A stretch of DNA of 64,000 nt from Poriferisodalis sp965237655. GTDB taxonomy: Bacteria > Actinomycetota > Acidimicrobiia > Acidimicrobiales > Poriferisodalaceae. Made by a program: the position numbers and the translations under genes. A model generated the notes under the pieces. The model was given only the letters and a program-made list of their open reading frames with translations. It ran no database searches and was not told the DNA's origin. Location of the stretch: positions 620,001 through 684,000 of the forward strand of contig NZ_CBDEGB010000002.1 in the NCBI RefSeq assembly GCF_965237655.1, given 5' to 3'. Numbering within the stretch: the first letter of the stretch is position 1; the number at the start of each line of letters is the position of its first letter. This document shows, piece after piece, positions 52,868-61,393 of the stretch.

Positions 52868-54442
52868 ATGGCTCCCCGGGAGACATTGGGCGGAACGCGC
52901 CTTGTCACGCCGTCCGCTCGCCGTACGGTCACGTCGCGATTTGGTGCCTCCCGGCGCGAGGGGCACGACGCGTCGGAGTTCTACGCCCGCTTCACCCCAC
53001 CGAATCTTTGCGATGACGACACGGTTGCGCGGGGACCCGAATTCGACCCTGACCTGACCGAGCGTCTGGGTGACGGCTGCATCTGCCGCGACGCCCGGCA
53101 GATGGCTGAGCTGCCGGACGCCAGCGTGGCATTGGTAGTCACCTCACCGCCGTATTTCGTTGGCAAGGCGTACGAGGACGCGCTGGCTGCTGCGTCTGAC
53201 GACCGGATTCCGACGAGCTATTTCGACTACTTGGGCATGCTGCGAGAGGTGTTCGCCGAATGCGTCCGGGTGCTCGAGCCGGGCGGGCGCATCGCGGTGA
53301 ACGTGGCGAATCTCGGCCGCAAGCCGTATCGCAGCCTGTCGGGGGATGTGGCGCGCATCTTCGAAGAGCTGGGCCTGCTGCTGCGCGGCGAGATCGTGTG
53401 GCAGAAGAGCAAGGGGTCGAGCGGGTCGTGTGCTTGGGGGTCGTTTCGCAGCCCGTCCAATCCGACGCTGCGTGACACCACCGAGCGCATCATCGTGGCG
53501 AGCAAGGGGCGCTTCGATCGAGCGCGGTCGGCGTCCCGGCGTGAAGCCGAAGGGCTGCCTTACCGCAGCAGCCTGTCCACGGACGAATTCATGGAGGCCA
53601 CGCTCGACGTGTGGGACATGGGGCCCGAGAGCGCCCAGCGTGTGCGACACCCCGCCCCGTTCCCGCTGGAACTGCCACGTCGCCTGATCGACCTGTACAC
53701 CTACGAGGACGACCTCGTGCTGGACCCGTTCATGGGTTCGGGCACCACGTTGGTGGCCAGCGTGCTGTGCGGTCGGAGGGCAGTCGGCTACGACCTCGAT
53801 CCCGACTACGTGAAATTGGCGCGCTCCCGGGTCGCCAGTGCTCACGTCGCGTGGAAGCAGCGCCAACGGCCCACACAGCAACCGGCGTTATTCAGCGCGC
53901 TTGAGTCCGCCGATGAGTCGGAAGCGGCGGCAGGCGCGATTGCGGATTCGATGAGCGCGGACAATTTCGTGCGACATGCCGTCGAAGCTGGTCGCAAGGC
54001 ACACGACATCGCCGCGGAGCTCTTGGAGGGCTTCGGTTTCGAAATACTGCGCAGCCCGGCCAAGGTACGTGGCGGCGGAGTGCAGTTCAGCTTCCTGCTC
54101 GCTGACCAAGCGGGAGGCGAGTGGTGGGTCGATATAGCGGGCGCATTCACGACCGTGCGGCCGGGTCTGTTGCGGGCCGACACGTTGTGGAAGGCGCTCG
54201 GTCGGGCGTCAGTGCTCGCTGGAGCTGATCCCGACGCGAAGCTGCTCCTGCTGACCCCGCACCTGCCCCGTCCGGGGAGCGAGGGAGACCGGGCGTTGCA
54301 CACGCTGGGGCCCTCCGCCGTGTTCGATGTCATCGAGCTGTTCGGCTACGAGGCTGCAGCACGGTTGGCGGGCTATGCCCTTGGTGCTGTGGCGCCGCGA
54401 ACCGGCTATTGGGACAAGGCCGAGATCGACGCTGCGCTCTAA
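52868..54442 (+). CDS. Orphan DNA methyltransferase (N6-adenine/N4-cytosine, beta type) with C-terminal accessory domain
   Basis: This is an S-adenosylmethionine-dependent amino-methyltransferase. Catalytic motif IV is VVTSPPYFVGKAYEDAL (near residue 95), and the SAM-binding motif I (DPFMGSGTTLVASVL) comes later, near residue 285, so the order is that of class beta enzymes. RVLEPGGRIAVNVANLG and WQKSKGSSGSCAWGSF are also typical. After residue 330 a further 190 residues form a separate domain (AAELLEGFGFEILRSPAK, then VQFSFLLADQAGGEWWVDIA, TDAKLLLLTPHLP-like strands) that resembles a nuclease-like alpha/beta fold without a complete PD-(D/E)xK site that I can verify. No restriction gene is adjacent. 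It may be functionally like the mycobacterial orphan MamA, which is inference. Confidence 0.82.
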   Translation: MAPRETLGGTRLVTPSARRTVTSRFGASRREGHDASEFYARFTPPNLCDDDTVARGPEFDPDLTERLGDGCICRDARQMAELPDASVALVVTSPPYFVGKAYEDALAAASDDRIPTSYFDYLGMLREVFAECVRVLEPGGRIAVNVANLGRKPYRSLSGDVARIFEELGLLLRGEIVWQKSKGSSGSCAWGSFRSPSNPTLRDTTERIIVASKGRFDRARSASRREAEGLPYRSSLSTDEFMEATLDVWDMGPESAQRVRHPAPFPLELPRRLIDLYTYEDDLVLDPFMGSGTTLVASVLCGRRAVGYDLDPDYVKLARSRVASAHVAWKQRQRPTQQPALFSALESADESEAAAGAIADSMSADNFVRHAVEAGRKAHDIAAELLEGFGFEILRSPAKVRGGGVQFSFLLADQAGGEWWVDIAGAFTTVRPGLLRADTLWKALGRASVLAGADPDAKLLLLTPHLPRPGSEGDRALHTLGPSAVFDVIELFGYEAAARLAGYALGAVAPRTGYWDKAEIDAAL

Positions 54443-54463
54443 CGGCGTAGCTGCGCCGCGGCC

Positions 54464-55222
54464 CTACAGGTTCTTGATTCGCTTGAAGAGCTCGGCGTAG
54501 GCGAGCCCGGCAGGCTGGCCGCTGGCCACCGCCACGGCGTCCACCCAGTCGGCGAAGCGCTGCACCTGGGCGGCGTCGTCGGGGTCGGTGATGTCGTGGG
54601 TGGTTACGAATTGGCTGCGATGGCACAGCAGAGCGGCGGTCTTGGCGGCCGTCCAGCCCTCGGCGTTCTCGGCGTGGTCGGGCTCGTCGGCTTCGAACAG
54701 CAGCAGCTCGTCGGGGCGATGCGGCGGGAGGTCCTGCTCGGGGAAGAAGAACGGGTCGCGTGCGGCAACTACGCCTTCGACGGCCAGCAGCCCGGCATGC
54801 CGATGATCGGGATGCAGCCGGTAGCGCTTCCACGGGTCATGCCCCAGCACAACAGCGGGCCGCAGCTCGCGGATGACTTGGGCAACCTGGGCCCGGGAGG
54901 AGAGATCGCTGTCCAGCTCGCCGTCGATGTGGCCGCCGAAGCGCACCTCACCCGTTGCGCCCAGAGCCGCAGCGGCGGCGCGCTGCTCGCCTTGGCGGGT
55001 CTGCACCAGCTCGGCCTGGTCGCAATCGGTGTCCCAGGTGCCCTTGGAGCCATCGGTGCAGATGAAGTGATGCACGATGGCGTCGGCGGCAGCCCACTTG
55101 GCCAGCGTTGCGCCGCAGTCGAACTCGGCGTCGTCGGGGTGTGCTGCGATGACGAGCGCCGAGTCAGGCACCGGCAGGTCCACCGTGAACTCGGGCTCGG
55201 CGAACTCAGCTTTAGGGGGCAT
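54464..55222 (-). CDS. PIG-L family deacetylase (LmbE-like)
   Basis: This zinc-dependent N-acetylglucosaminyl deacetylase-type protein carries the motif ALVIAAHPDDAEFDCGATLA (metal His and catalytic Asp), RPAVVLGHDPWKRYRLHPDH and a C-terminal His near RSQFVTTHD. In Actinobacteria relatives include the mycothiol enzymes MshB and Mca. ATG 55222 overlaps the upstream fbiD stop by 11 nt, so the two are coupled; the open frame runs further into fbiD but only as a shadow. The substrate is unknown. Confidence 0.85.
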   Translation of the reverse strand: MPPKAEFAEPEFTVDLPVPDSALVIAAHPDDAEFDCGATLAKWAAADAIVHHFICTDGSKGTWDTDCDQAELVQTRQGEQRAAAAALGATGEVRFGGHIDGELDSDLSSRAQVAQVIRELRPAVVLGHDPWKRYRLHPDHRHAGLLAVEGVVAARDPFFFPEQDLPPHRPDELLLFEADEPDHAENAEGWTAAKTAALLCHRSQFVTTHDITDPDDAAQVQRFADWVDAVAVASGQPAGLAYAELFKRIKNL

Positions 55223-55829
55223 CGGCCGTTGTTGGCAGGGAGAGGCCGGCGGCGTCGAAGTCGTCGGGCGTGTCGATGTCGAATTCGAGCGCGGCAACGC
55301 GGTGTACGCGCAGGTCGAGGCCGTGGAGCAGAGCTTCGGCGCAGTGGGCGTTGAACGAGCCAGGCCCGTAGTGGAATTCGAAACCAGTCCCCAGCGGGAG
55401 CGCCATCACGTTGGTGCCGTCGAGATGCCGGTCCGGGACGATCGTGACCGTGCCGGCTTCTGCCAGCCCGGCGAGTGTCTCGGCATGGGGCAGGTCGGCG
55501 TGCGCGATGAGCACATGACCTGGGCTGTCGTAGTTGCGGCCTTCGGAAGTTTCAAGTTCTGCGACGGCAGCAGTGAGGGCAGGATTCAGGCCCTTGGCCT
55601 CGATCCACAGCACATCTGCGCCGACGGTGCGGGCCCAACGCGACACCTCGTCGTTGTCGCAGACGACCTGCACGGGCAGTGATCCGGCCGCCTTGACGAC
55701 CTGTGCGGCCATGTTGCGTGCCAGCTCGTCGCGCTCGGTCTCATTGAGACGCTCGGCGAGGCGGCCCTTCGCAAGCCGGAAGCCCTTGACGGGGATGAGC
55801 ACGGTCGGCCTGACGCTCGTTGCAGTCAC
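55212..55829 (-). CDS. fbiD: Phosphoenolpyruvate/2-phospho-L-lactate guanylyltransferase (F420 biosynthesis)
   Basis: This enzyme makes the guanylated phospho-acid precursor of coenzyme F420. The nucleotidyltransferase opening VLIPVKGFRLAKGRLAERLN is diagnostic of CofC/FbiD, followed by VQVVCDNDEVSRWA, DVLWIEAKGLNPAL, VLIAHADLPHAETL and TNVMALPLGTGFEFHYGPGS. The start is GTG 55829; a TACACT -10 on the minus strand (55843-55838) ends 8 nt before it (leaderless pattern). Its presence implies that the organism uses F420. Confidence 0.92.
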   Translation of the reverse strand: MTATSVRPTVLIPVKGFRLAKGRLAERLNETERDELARNMAAQVVKAAGSLPVQVVCDNDEVSRWARTVGADVLWIEAKGLNPALTAAVAELETSEGRNYDSPGHVLIAHADLPHAETLAGLAEAGTVTIVPDRHLDGTNVMALPLGTGFEFHYGPGSFNAHCAEALLHGLDLRVHRVAALEFDIDTPDDFDAAGLSLPTTADAP

Positions 55830-55944
55830 CCGCGGCGAGTGTATGGCTGCTCAGAGGTCCGAGCGCAGCCGCAGCCCGCGGACACGACCGAACGCGGCAC
55901 ACCCATGCAGAGGGGTCGCGACCTCGACCTGATAGGACGACAGG

Positions 55945-58365
55945 ATGTCCAGGCGGCGAAGAAGGGATGTCACCCGCACCTTCCCGTCTCGAGGGGCGTG
56001 GCGCTGGCCGCTGCCGCGCTTGCCATCATTCCTGCAGTTCCGGGCTCGACGGCACCAGTGGCGCCCTCCGAAGCCAACCGAGCCGCCCGCCGATTGGGTC
56101 GGGCCGTGGTGGGCCGAACGCCAGCGCGACCCCGACTCGCCGGCATACGCGCCACAGCGCAGCAAGTTCCGAATGTGGATCGGCGACGAGGAGTTCGTCG
56201 CAAACGTCCTGACCAACACGGTCAGTCGCTCATGGACAGTCATTGGAGTGCCCGAGAGCTACGAGCGCGCTGAGGTCGACCCCCGGGGTCTGGTCGTATC
56301 GGGGCCGTGGTCGATGGATTGGTGGGTACGGGCCGGTGATCAGTGGGTGTTCCCGTCGCGCGCGCCCGCGGTCCGCCAGCGTCTGGCAGACAACATGCCG
56401 GTCGTTGAGACCGTGCTGCGTGTCGGAGGCGGCGATGTCGTTCACCGGGCAGCGGCGGCGCGCAGCGCGTCGAGCGATCAGGGTGCGTCAGAAGCGCTGC
56501 TCATCGAAATCACCAACGAGACGGGCGCGCCCATCGCTGTCGCGACGGCGGCCAGACCGTACGAATTGAGCGCATACTCCCAAGTGCACGGCGGCAGCAT
56601 GGAGTGGGACAACGGTGGCGTCATCGAGGGGATCACCGTCGATGGGCGCAGCTGGAGCCTGAGAACTGGCTGGCATCGGCAGGTGATCTTCGACCGGCTG
56701 CCCGGCGATGTCATTGCTGCAAGCGGAGGGGTCGACTGCGCGGCGTCGCTCGTCGCGGCATCGCAAGCCGATGTGCAGCACTCGACTCCCGTTGCCATCC
56801 GCCCCAGCGGCCCAGCGGACGATGGCGGGATGGACACGACGGTGGAACCCGACGCTGCGGCGCCTGTCTCGGTCGAGAGCCCGGATCGACTTGCTACTGC
56901 GGCCGCGGTCTTTCCCCTGGTTGCCGGATCGACGCTGCGGGTCGCGATCATTGCGCGCAACTGGGGGGATTGGTCCGATACGCCCGCCATCGGACCCAAG
57001 GCGGCCGACCTCTTCGATCGGTTGCCGAGCCTGGAACGAGTTGCCCATGGGTGGCGCCGGCGCTTGGATGCCGGCTGCCGGCTTGAGCTGCCTGGTGGCC
57101 GGTTCGCCGATGCGGTCGAAGCGGCGCGCGCGTCGCTGTTGCTGAGTACCTGGCCAGCTGACGACGGCCACGGCACGACCGGTCCGATGTTGTGGCATCC
57201 CGCGTTCATCGTCGATCAGGAAGACGGCGACGATCTGGTTCAACTGCTGGGGTTGATCGAGGGCGGCTCGCCCGAGTTGGCGCGTGACCTGCTGATACGG
57301 CAGGCCCAGGTGCAAGATGCCTCGGGCTACACGACGAGCTTGGGCCGTACGGTCACGGCAACGTCGCTGGTACTGGCAGAGCACCTGCTGTCGCTGCATG
57401 GCGACCAGGAATTGGCCGAAGCATTGGGAGAATTCGTGACCTCAGCGGTCCGTTGGCTGCTGACGCGCGACGCCGAATGGGAACAGGCGTGGGCCAATCG
57501 GGAGGGGCTGCGGGCCGGCTACCGCATGCTGCGACGGCTGGGTGCTGATCGTGCTGCCACCGAGTTGCGGCGCGCTGGGAAGTCGCTGCCGCCACACAGA
57601 AGGCTGGACGTCAGTGCGGAGCCTGACGCACCCACCTTCTACCTGAACTTCCGGGGTCACCTGCCGTGGGAGATTCCAGAGCACGGCCAGAACGAAGCCT
57701 CGACGAAGCGACGGTGGGAGTGGGAGATGCGTGACGGCGGTCTGTGGGTGCACGCGGCCGTCCCTTGGTCGCCGGCGCTGCCCTTTGTGAGTGGTGAGCC
57801 TCCCGAAGGCACGCCGACGGACTTCGTTCCCGATGCCGAAGCGTCGCGCGGTCACGACCTGATGGCAACTGCTCTGCTGGCGTTTGCCGAGGCGCGTGTG
57901 GCGCCGGCTCGGGCTTACGAACGCCTAGAAGCACTGGTGTCGGTGGCATCGCCAACGTTGAACTGGCCAACCTTCATGCATCCACAGCTGCGCACCGGCA
58001 CCGACGGGGCTGGCCAAGACCTGCGAGTGGGCGGACTGATCGTGCGCACCCTGTTGCGGCTGCTTGTCGATGCCCCCGACGACGGCGGGTCGAACTCAAA
58101 GGAGCGGCCGAAGTTGCGAATTGCTGCGCACTGGCCTGCGGCTTGGCTCGGACAACCGGTGGAGGTGCATGACGTCCCGACCCGGATCGGCACGGTGTCG
58201 TGGGCGGTGCGCTGGCATGGCGAGCGGCCTGCGCTGTTGTGGGACGTGGTGCCCCGCGACTCGGGCGGCGAGGCGCCGAGCGTCACTGCGCCAGGCTTGG
58301 ACCCGGCGTTCACTGCGACGCAGTGGCGTGGCGAGACTCTGCTCGCTCCGATGCCAGCGCCCTAG
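55945..58365 (+). CDS. Large protein with glycoside hydrolase-like (alpha/alpha) architecture, function unknown
   Basis: This is an 806-aa protein without a signal peptide. After a basic start and PPADWVGPWW, residues about 70-340 read as a beta-rich domain (YELSAYSQVHGGSMEWDNGG), the centre (about 360-720) is helical and repetitive in the manner of an (alpha/alpha)6 barrel (FADAVEAARASLLLSTWPAD, LIEGGSPELARDLLIRQAQV), and the end (LRIAAHWPAAWLGQPVEVHD followed by VSWAVRWHGERPALLWDVVP) matches the C-terminal beta domain of inverting glycosidases and phosphorylases such as GH15/65/95 relatives. I cannot assign catalytic acids or a family. The start is uncertain; GTG or ATG codons further in are possible. 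Confidence 0.6.
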   Translation: MSRRRRRDVTRTFPSRGAWRWPLPRLPSFLQFRARRHQWRPPKPTEPPADWVGPWWAERQRDPDSPAYAPQRSKFRMWIGDEEFVANVLTNTVSRSWTVIGVPESYERAEVDPRGLVVSGPWSMDWWVRAGDQWVFPSRAPAVRQRLADNMPVVETVLRVGGGDVVHRAAAARSASSDQGASEALLIEITNETGAPIAVATAARPYELSAYSQVHGGSMEWDNGGVIEGITVDGRSWSLRTGWHRQVIFDRLPGDVIAASGGVDCAASLVAASQADVQHSTPVAIRPSGPADDGGMDTTVEPDAAAPVSVESPDRLATAAAVFPLVAGSTLRVAIIARNWGDWSDTPAIGPKAADLFDRLPSLERVAHGWRRRLDAGCRLELPGGRFADAVEAARASLLLSTWPADDGHGTTGPMLWHPAFIVDQEDGDDLVQLLGLIEGGSPELARDLLIRQAQVQDASGYTTSLGRTVTATSLVLAEHLLSLHGDQELAEALGEFVTSAVRWLLTRDAEWEQAWANREGLRAGYRMLRRLGADRAATELRRAGKSLPPHRRLDVSAEPDAPTFYLNFRGHLPWEIPEHGQNEASTKRRWEWEMRDGGLWVHAAVPWSPALPFVSGEPPEGTPTDFVPDAEASRGHDLMATALLAFAEARVAPARAYERLEALVSVASPTLNWPTFMHPQLRTGTDGAGQDLRVGGLIVRTLLRLLVDAPDDGGSNSKERPKLRIAAHWPAAWLGQPVEVHDVPTRIGTVSWAVRWHGERPALLWDVVPRDSGGEAPSVTAPGLDPAFTATQWRGETLLAPMPAP

Positions 58366-58417
58366 AGGGTGCCCGTGGGTTCTGATCGGGACAGGGTCGG
58401 CAACTAGGTTCGATTCC

Positions 58418-59125
58418 ATGACGGCACGGCCGAGCCTCACGTTCGAGCGGCGGTGCTGGGAGGCGGGCGAGGCCACGGTCGTCGGCGTGGACGAGGTGGG
58501 CCGCGGAGCCTGGGCCGGACCGCTGACGGTCGGTGCGGTGGTGGTTTCGTCGCATGGGCGTGTGAACGGCATCCGCGACTCGAAGGAACTCCGTCCCAAA
58601 GTGCGCGAACAGCTCTTCGAGCGCATCGACGACTGGGCCCGTGCGTGGTCGGTGGGACACGCCACTGCAGCCGAATGCGACGAGCTGGGCATGACCGATG
58701 CGCTGAGGTTGGCGACACGTCGGGCACTGGATGTGCTCGGAGCCGAGCCGGATCGTGTCCTGCTCGACGGCAGTTTCAACTTCGTGGACTGGCGTCCGAG
58801 CACTGCTCTGGTGGAGGGCGACCGGCGCTGCCTGTCGATTGCTGCGGCGTCGGTCATGGCCAAGGTGGTGAGGGATCGGATCATGTCAGGGCTGGCGACC
58901 GAGTTTCCGCCGTACCGGTTCGAGTCGAACAAGGGGTATCCGGCGCCGGTCCACCGTGCGGCTTTGGCGACGCATGGCCCGTGCGCCATTCACCGGCTGA
59001 GCTGGTCGTTCGCCGATGCGCTGCCCAACGCCGAGCCGGTGCCGAGCGCAGCGCACCGTGACACAACCAGCGCGTTGGCGACCTACGAGCGGGCGTTCGC
59101 CGGCCCTGGCGAAACCTTGTTCTGA
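58418..59125 (+). CDS. rnhB: Ribonuclease HII
   Basis: This enzyme removes ribonucleotides and RNA primers from DNA-RNA hybrids. The catalytic core begins VVGVDEVGRGAWAGPLTVGA (Asp and Glu of the DEDD site), followed by GIRDSKELRPKVREQLFERI, RVLLDGSFNF (third Asp), SIAAASVMAKVVRDRIM and FESNKGYPAPVHRAAL. Length (235 aa) is normal with a short extra tail. A TAGGTT -10 (58405-58410) lies 7 nt before ATG 58418, so it is probably leaderless. Confidence 0.94.
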   Translation: MTARPSLTFERRCWEAGEATVVGVDEVGRGAWAGPLTVGAVVVSSHGRVNGIRDSKELRPKVREQLFERIDDWARAWSVGHATAAECDELGMTDALRLATRRALDVLGAEPDRVLLDGSFNFVDWRPSTALVEGDRRCLSIAAASVMAKVVRDRIMSGLATEFPPYRFESNKGYPAPVHRAALATHGPCAIHRLSWSFADALPNAEPVPSAAHRDTTSALATYERAFAGPGETLF

Positions 59126-59204
59126 CCGCCGTTGCGGGTATCAGGCTGTTCGGAAGCCTCTGGCGTGGCCTGCTAGAAGAAGGCAGCCTCAGAAAGGGAC
59201 CAGC

Positions 59205-60095
59205 GTGAGCGACGACCCCAACGCGGACCAACGAGAGTTCTGGCGCAACGCGGCGGTGTGGGCCGACCAGCAGGAACGACTCGATGCGCAGCTCGCCCAC
59301 CTCGGCGTTGCGGCAATGGGCGTTGCCGAGCAGTTGCGGGCGGGGGCACATGTTCTCGATGTGGGTTGCGGCTGTGGCCAGACGTCGCTGCAGTGGAGCG
59401 AGCGCGTGACCGGTTCGGTGCTGGGTGTCGACATCAGCGATGCGCTGATCGAAGTGGCCCAGCGGCGGGCTGCCGACCACGCCACGAAGCATCCGGAAGC
59501 GGCACCGATCAGCTTCGCCGTGGTCGATGCTCAGACGGCCGACATTGCTGGACTGGCTGCGGGCCCGGCTGCCGACAACGGCAGCTTCGACGGCTTCGAC
59601 CTGGTGTATTCCCGCCTGGGGGTGATGTTCTTCGCGGACCCGGTCGCCGCATTTGCGAACCTGCGGGCAGCGACGCGCCCCGGCGGTCAGCTCTCGTTCG
59701 TCTGCTGGCAACGGGCGCGGAATAACCCGTGGCTGATCTCGGTCAACAAGGCAGTGCTCGAGGTCGTGGAGTTGCCGCCTAGTGACGGCCCGGCCGTCGA
59801 TCCGTTCGCCTTCGCCGACCCCGACCATGTGCGGGGCATCCTCGACGCAGCTGGCTGGTTCGGCATCGCCCTCCGGCCGCACGACACCGAGCTCGTCTTC
59901 AGCGGGGGAGGCACCCTCGAAGAGACGGTCGACTTCGCCATGGATCTCGGTATTGCTCGCCGGGCCCTGAAGGGCCACCCGCCAGAGGTCCACGACCAGG
60001 TCCGCGAAGCCGTGACCGCTGTGCTGGGGCCTCGACAAACCCCTGCAGGCGTCGTCTTCCCCGCAGCTACCTGGATCGCCACCGCCCGCAACTGA
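59205..60095 (+). CDS. Class I SAM-dependent methyltransferase
   Basis: This is a Rossmann-fold methyltransferase of the UbiE/Methyltransf_11-like group. Motif I is HVLDVGCGCGQTSLQWSERV, motif II LGVDISDALIEVAQRRA, motif IV region DLVYSRLGVMFFADP, and motif VI AATRPGGQLSFVCWQRARNN. GTG 59205 is preceded by AAAGGGA. The substrate is unknown. The 79 nt between rnhB and this gene hold nothing I can identify. Confidence 0.88.
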   Translation: MSDDPNADQREFWRNAAVWADQQERLDAQLAHLGVAAMGVAEQLRAGAHVLDVGCGCGQTSLQWSERVTGSVLGVDISDALIEVAQRRAADHATKHPEAAPISFAVVDAQTADIAGLAAGPAADNGSFDGFDLVYSRLGVMFFADPVAAFANLRAATRPGGQLSFVCWQRARNNPWLISVNKAVLEVVELPPSDGPAVDPFAFADPDHVRGILDAAGWFGIALRPHDTELVFSGGGTLEETVDFAMDLGIARRALKGHPPEVHDQVREAVTAVLGPRQTPAGVVFPAATWIATARN

Positions 60096-60152
60096 TTCTC
60101 GGGCGAACTGTCCCAAAAGGGCCGTGGCAGCGGACAAGGCCGACATGGCGTC

Positions 60153-60190
60153 TTGACACGTTGAGTTTGTAAGGTAAGATTACTAACAAT
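60153..60190 (+). promoter_or_regulatory. Promoter and ROK-type operator of the regulator gene
   Basis: TTGACA (60153-60158), a 16-nt spacer and TAAGAT (60175-60180) make a near-consensus promoter. An inverted repeat GTTTGTAA (60165-60172) - 7 nt - TTACTAAC (60180-60187) overlaps the -10 and the probable start, 3 nt before ATG 60191. The shape fits an operator for the ROK repressor encoded just downstream, that is, autoregulation. It stands out as AT-rich in this GC-rich window. Confidence 0.7.
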
Positions 60191-61393
60191 ATGGACGACC
60201 GAGCGCGTTCGGGGGGTCTGCGGCTGCTGAGCGGGCAGAGGATCGCTGACGCGATGTTCACAGCACACCCGCGGCAGATGTCTCGCGCTGGCATTGCCCG
60301 GGCCACCGGACTGTCGAAACCGACGGTGTCAGCCCTCATGGCTGACATGACGTCGGCGGGACTGGTGCGTGTCGCCTCGGAGGGCCACAGAACCGGATCC
60401 ATCGGGAGGCCGGCGGCGCTCTACGAACTCGTCCCGACGGCACGGCAGGTGCTTGCGGCCGACATCGGCGCCACCAAGATGCTGATCGGCGTCGGAGACC
60501 TCTTCGGGAACCTCATCGTTGATCGCGAGATGGAGACAGGACCGGATGCTCCGACGGCGTTCGAGCGACTCGGGCGAGCCATCTCGGCGATGCTGGACGC
60601 CATTGATGAGCCGTGCAGCGCCGCGTGCATCGGTGTGCCGGGCATCTACCGAACCGGCAGCGACCGCGTTGAGCAGGCACTGAACCTGCCCGGATTCGAT
60701 GAGTTGTCGCCGCGTGCATGGCTCGCCGAGCAACTCGGAGTCACGGTCGATCGAGTCCATGTCGACAATGACGTGAACCTCGCTGCGCTCGGGGAGCTCG
60801 CCCATCTGGACGACGATCAGCCGGGCGGCGACTTCGCTGCGATCTCGATCGGCACCGGCATCGGCGGTGCGATCGTGGTCGACGGGGAGCTGTATCGAGG
60901 AGGTACCGGGTCCGCAGGCGAGATGGGCTCTCTGCTGCTGCAGCACCCAGAACCTGGCGAACCTCCAGTCACGCTCGAAGATGTGGCCTCAGCGCCGTCC
61001 ATTCGCAAGCTCTTCGGCCGAGCAATCGAGGATGGCTACGACAGCGGGCTGGCTCCCAGCTCTGACGTTCCTGACATCCTTGCCGCGGCTGAGGCGAATG
61101 ACGCCGCCGCACGCCACGTCCTGCACAAAGTTGCGGAGTCGATGGCGCTCGCCGTGTCGCACCTCTGCCTGATCGCGGATCCGGCCCGGGTCGTGTTCGG
61201 CGGCGGAGTCGGCGTCAATCCTGTCTTCGTCGATGCCGTGCGGGAACGGCTCGAAGGCCTCGTGGGGGCACCCCCCGAGCTGGCTGCGTCAAGTTTGGGA
61301 CGTCGGGCCGCTCTCGCAGGAGCCGTGTCGATGAGTCTGCGGATCGTGCACGAGACCCTCGTGCCAGAAGTCTTGGGAGACCAGCGCAGATGA
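60191..61393 (+). CDS. ROK family transcriptional regulator
   Basis: This is an NagC/XylR-type repressor, with an N-terminal winged helix (MSRAGIARATGLSKPTVSAL, MADMTSAGLVRV) and a C-terminal sugar-kinase-like domain. It contains the ATP-site-like AADIGATKMLIGVGDLFGN, VDNDVNLAALGELAH and ISIGTGIGGAIVVDGELYRG, with the GGTGSAGEMG segment. The typical CxCGxxGCxE zinc motif is not seen, so ligand binding may differ from NagC. The ATG is about 10 nt from its promoter -10. The next gene overlaps its stop (ATGA), and a sugar-type ABC binding protein follows, so it probably senses a sugar or related compound imported by that system. Confidence 0.88.
   Translation: MDDRARSGGLRLLSGQRIADAMFTAHPRQMSRAGIARATGLSKPTVSALMADMTSAGLVRVASEGHRTGSIGRPAALYELVPTARQVLAADIGATKMLIGVGDLFGNLIVDREMETGPDAPTAFERLGRAISAMLDAIDEPCSAACIGVPGIYRTGSDRVEQALNLPGFDELSPRAWLAEQLGVTVDRVHVDNDVNLAALGELAHLDDDQPGGDFAAISIGTGIGGAIVVDGELYRGGTGSAGEMGSLLLQHPEPGEPPVTLEDVASAPSIRKLFGRAIEDGYDSGLAPSSDVPDILAAAEANDAAARHVLHKVAESMALAVSHLCLIADPARVVFGGGVGVNPVFVDAVRERLEGLVGAPPELAASSLGRRAALAGAVSMSLRIVHETLVPEVLGDQRR

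Noticed and set aside
52868..54442. A complete restriction-modification system in one chain
   Set aside because: I could not identify a convincing PD-(D/E)xK or other nuclease site in the C-terminal domain, and no separate endonuclease or specificity gene is adjacent.
60165..60187. The AT-rich inverted repeat as a mobile-element or integration site
   Set aside because: It overlaps a near-consensus promoter directly before a ROK gene, and no integrase, transposase or matching second copy is seen, so an operator is the simpler reading.
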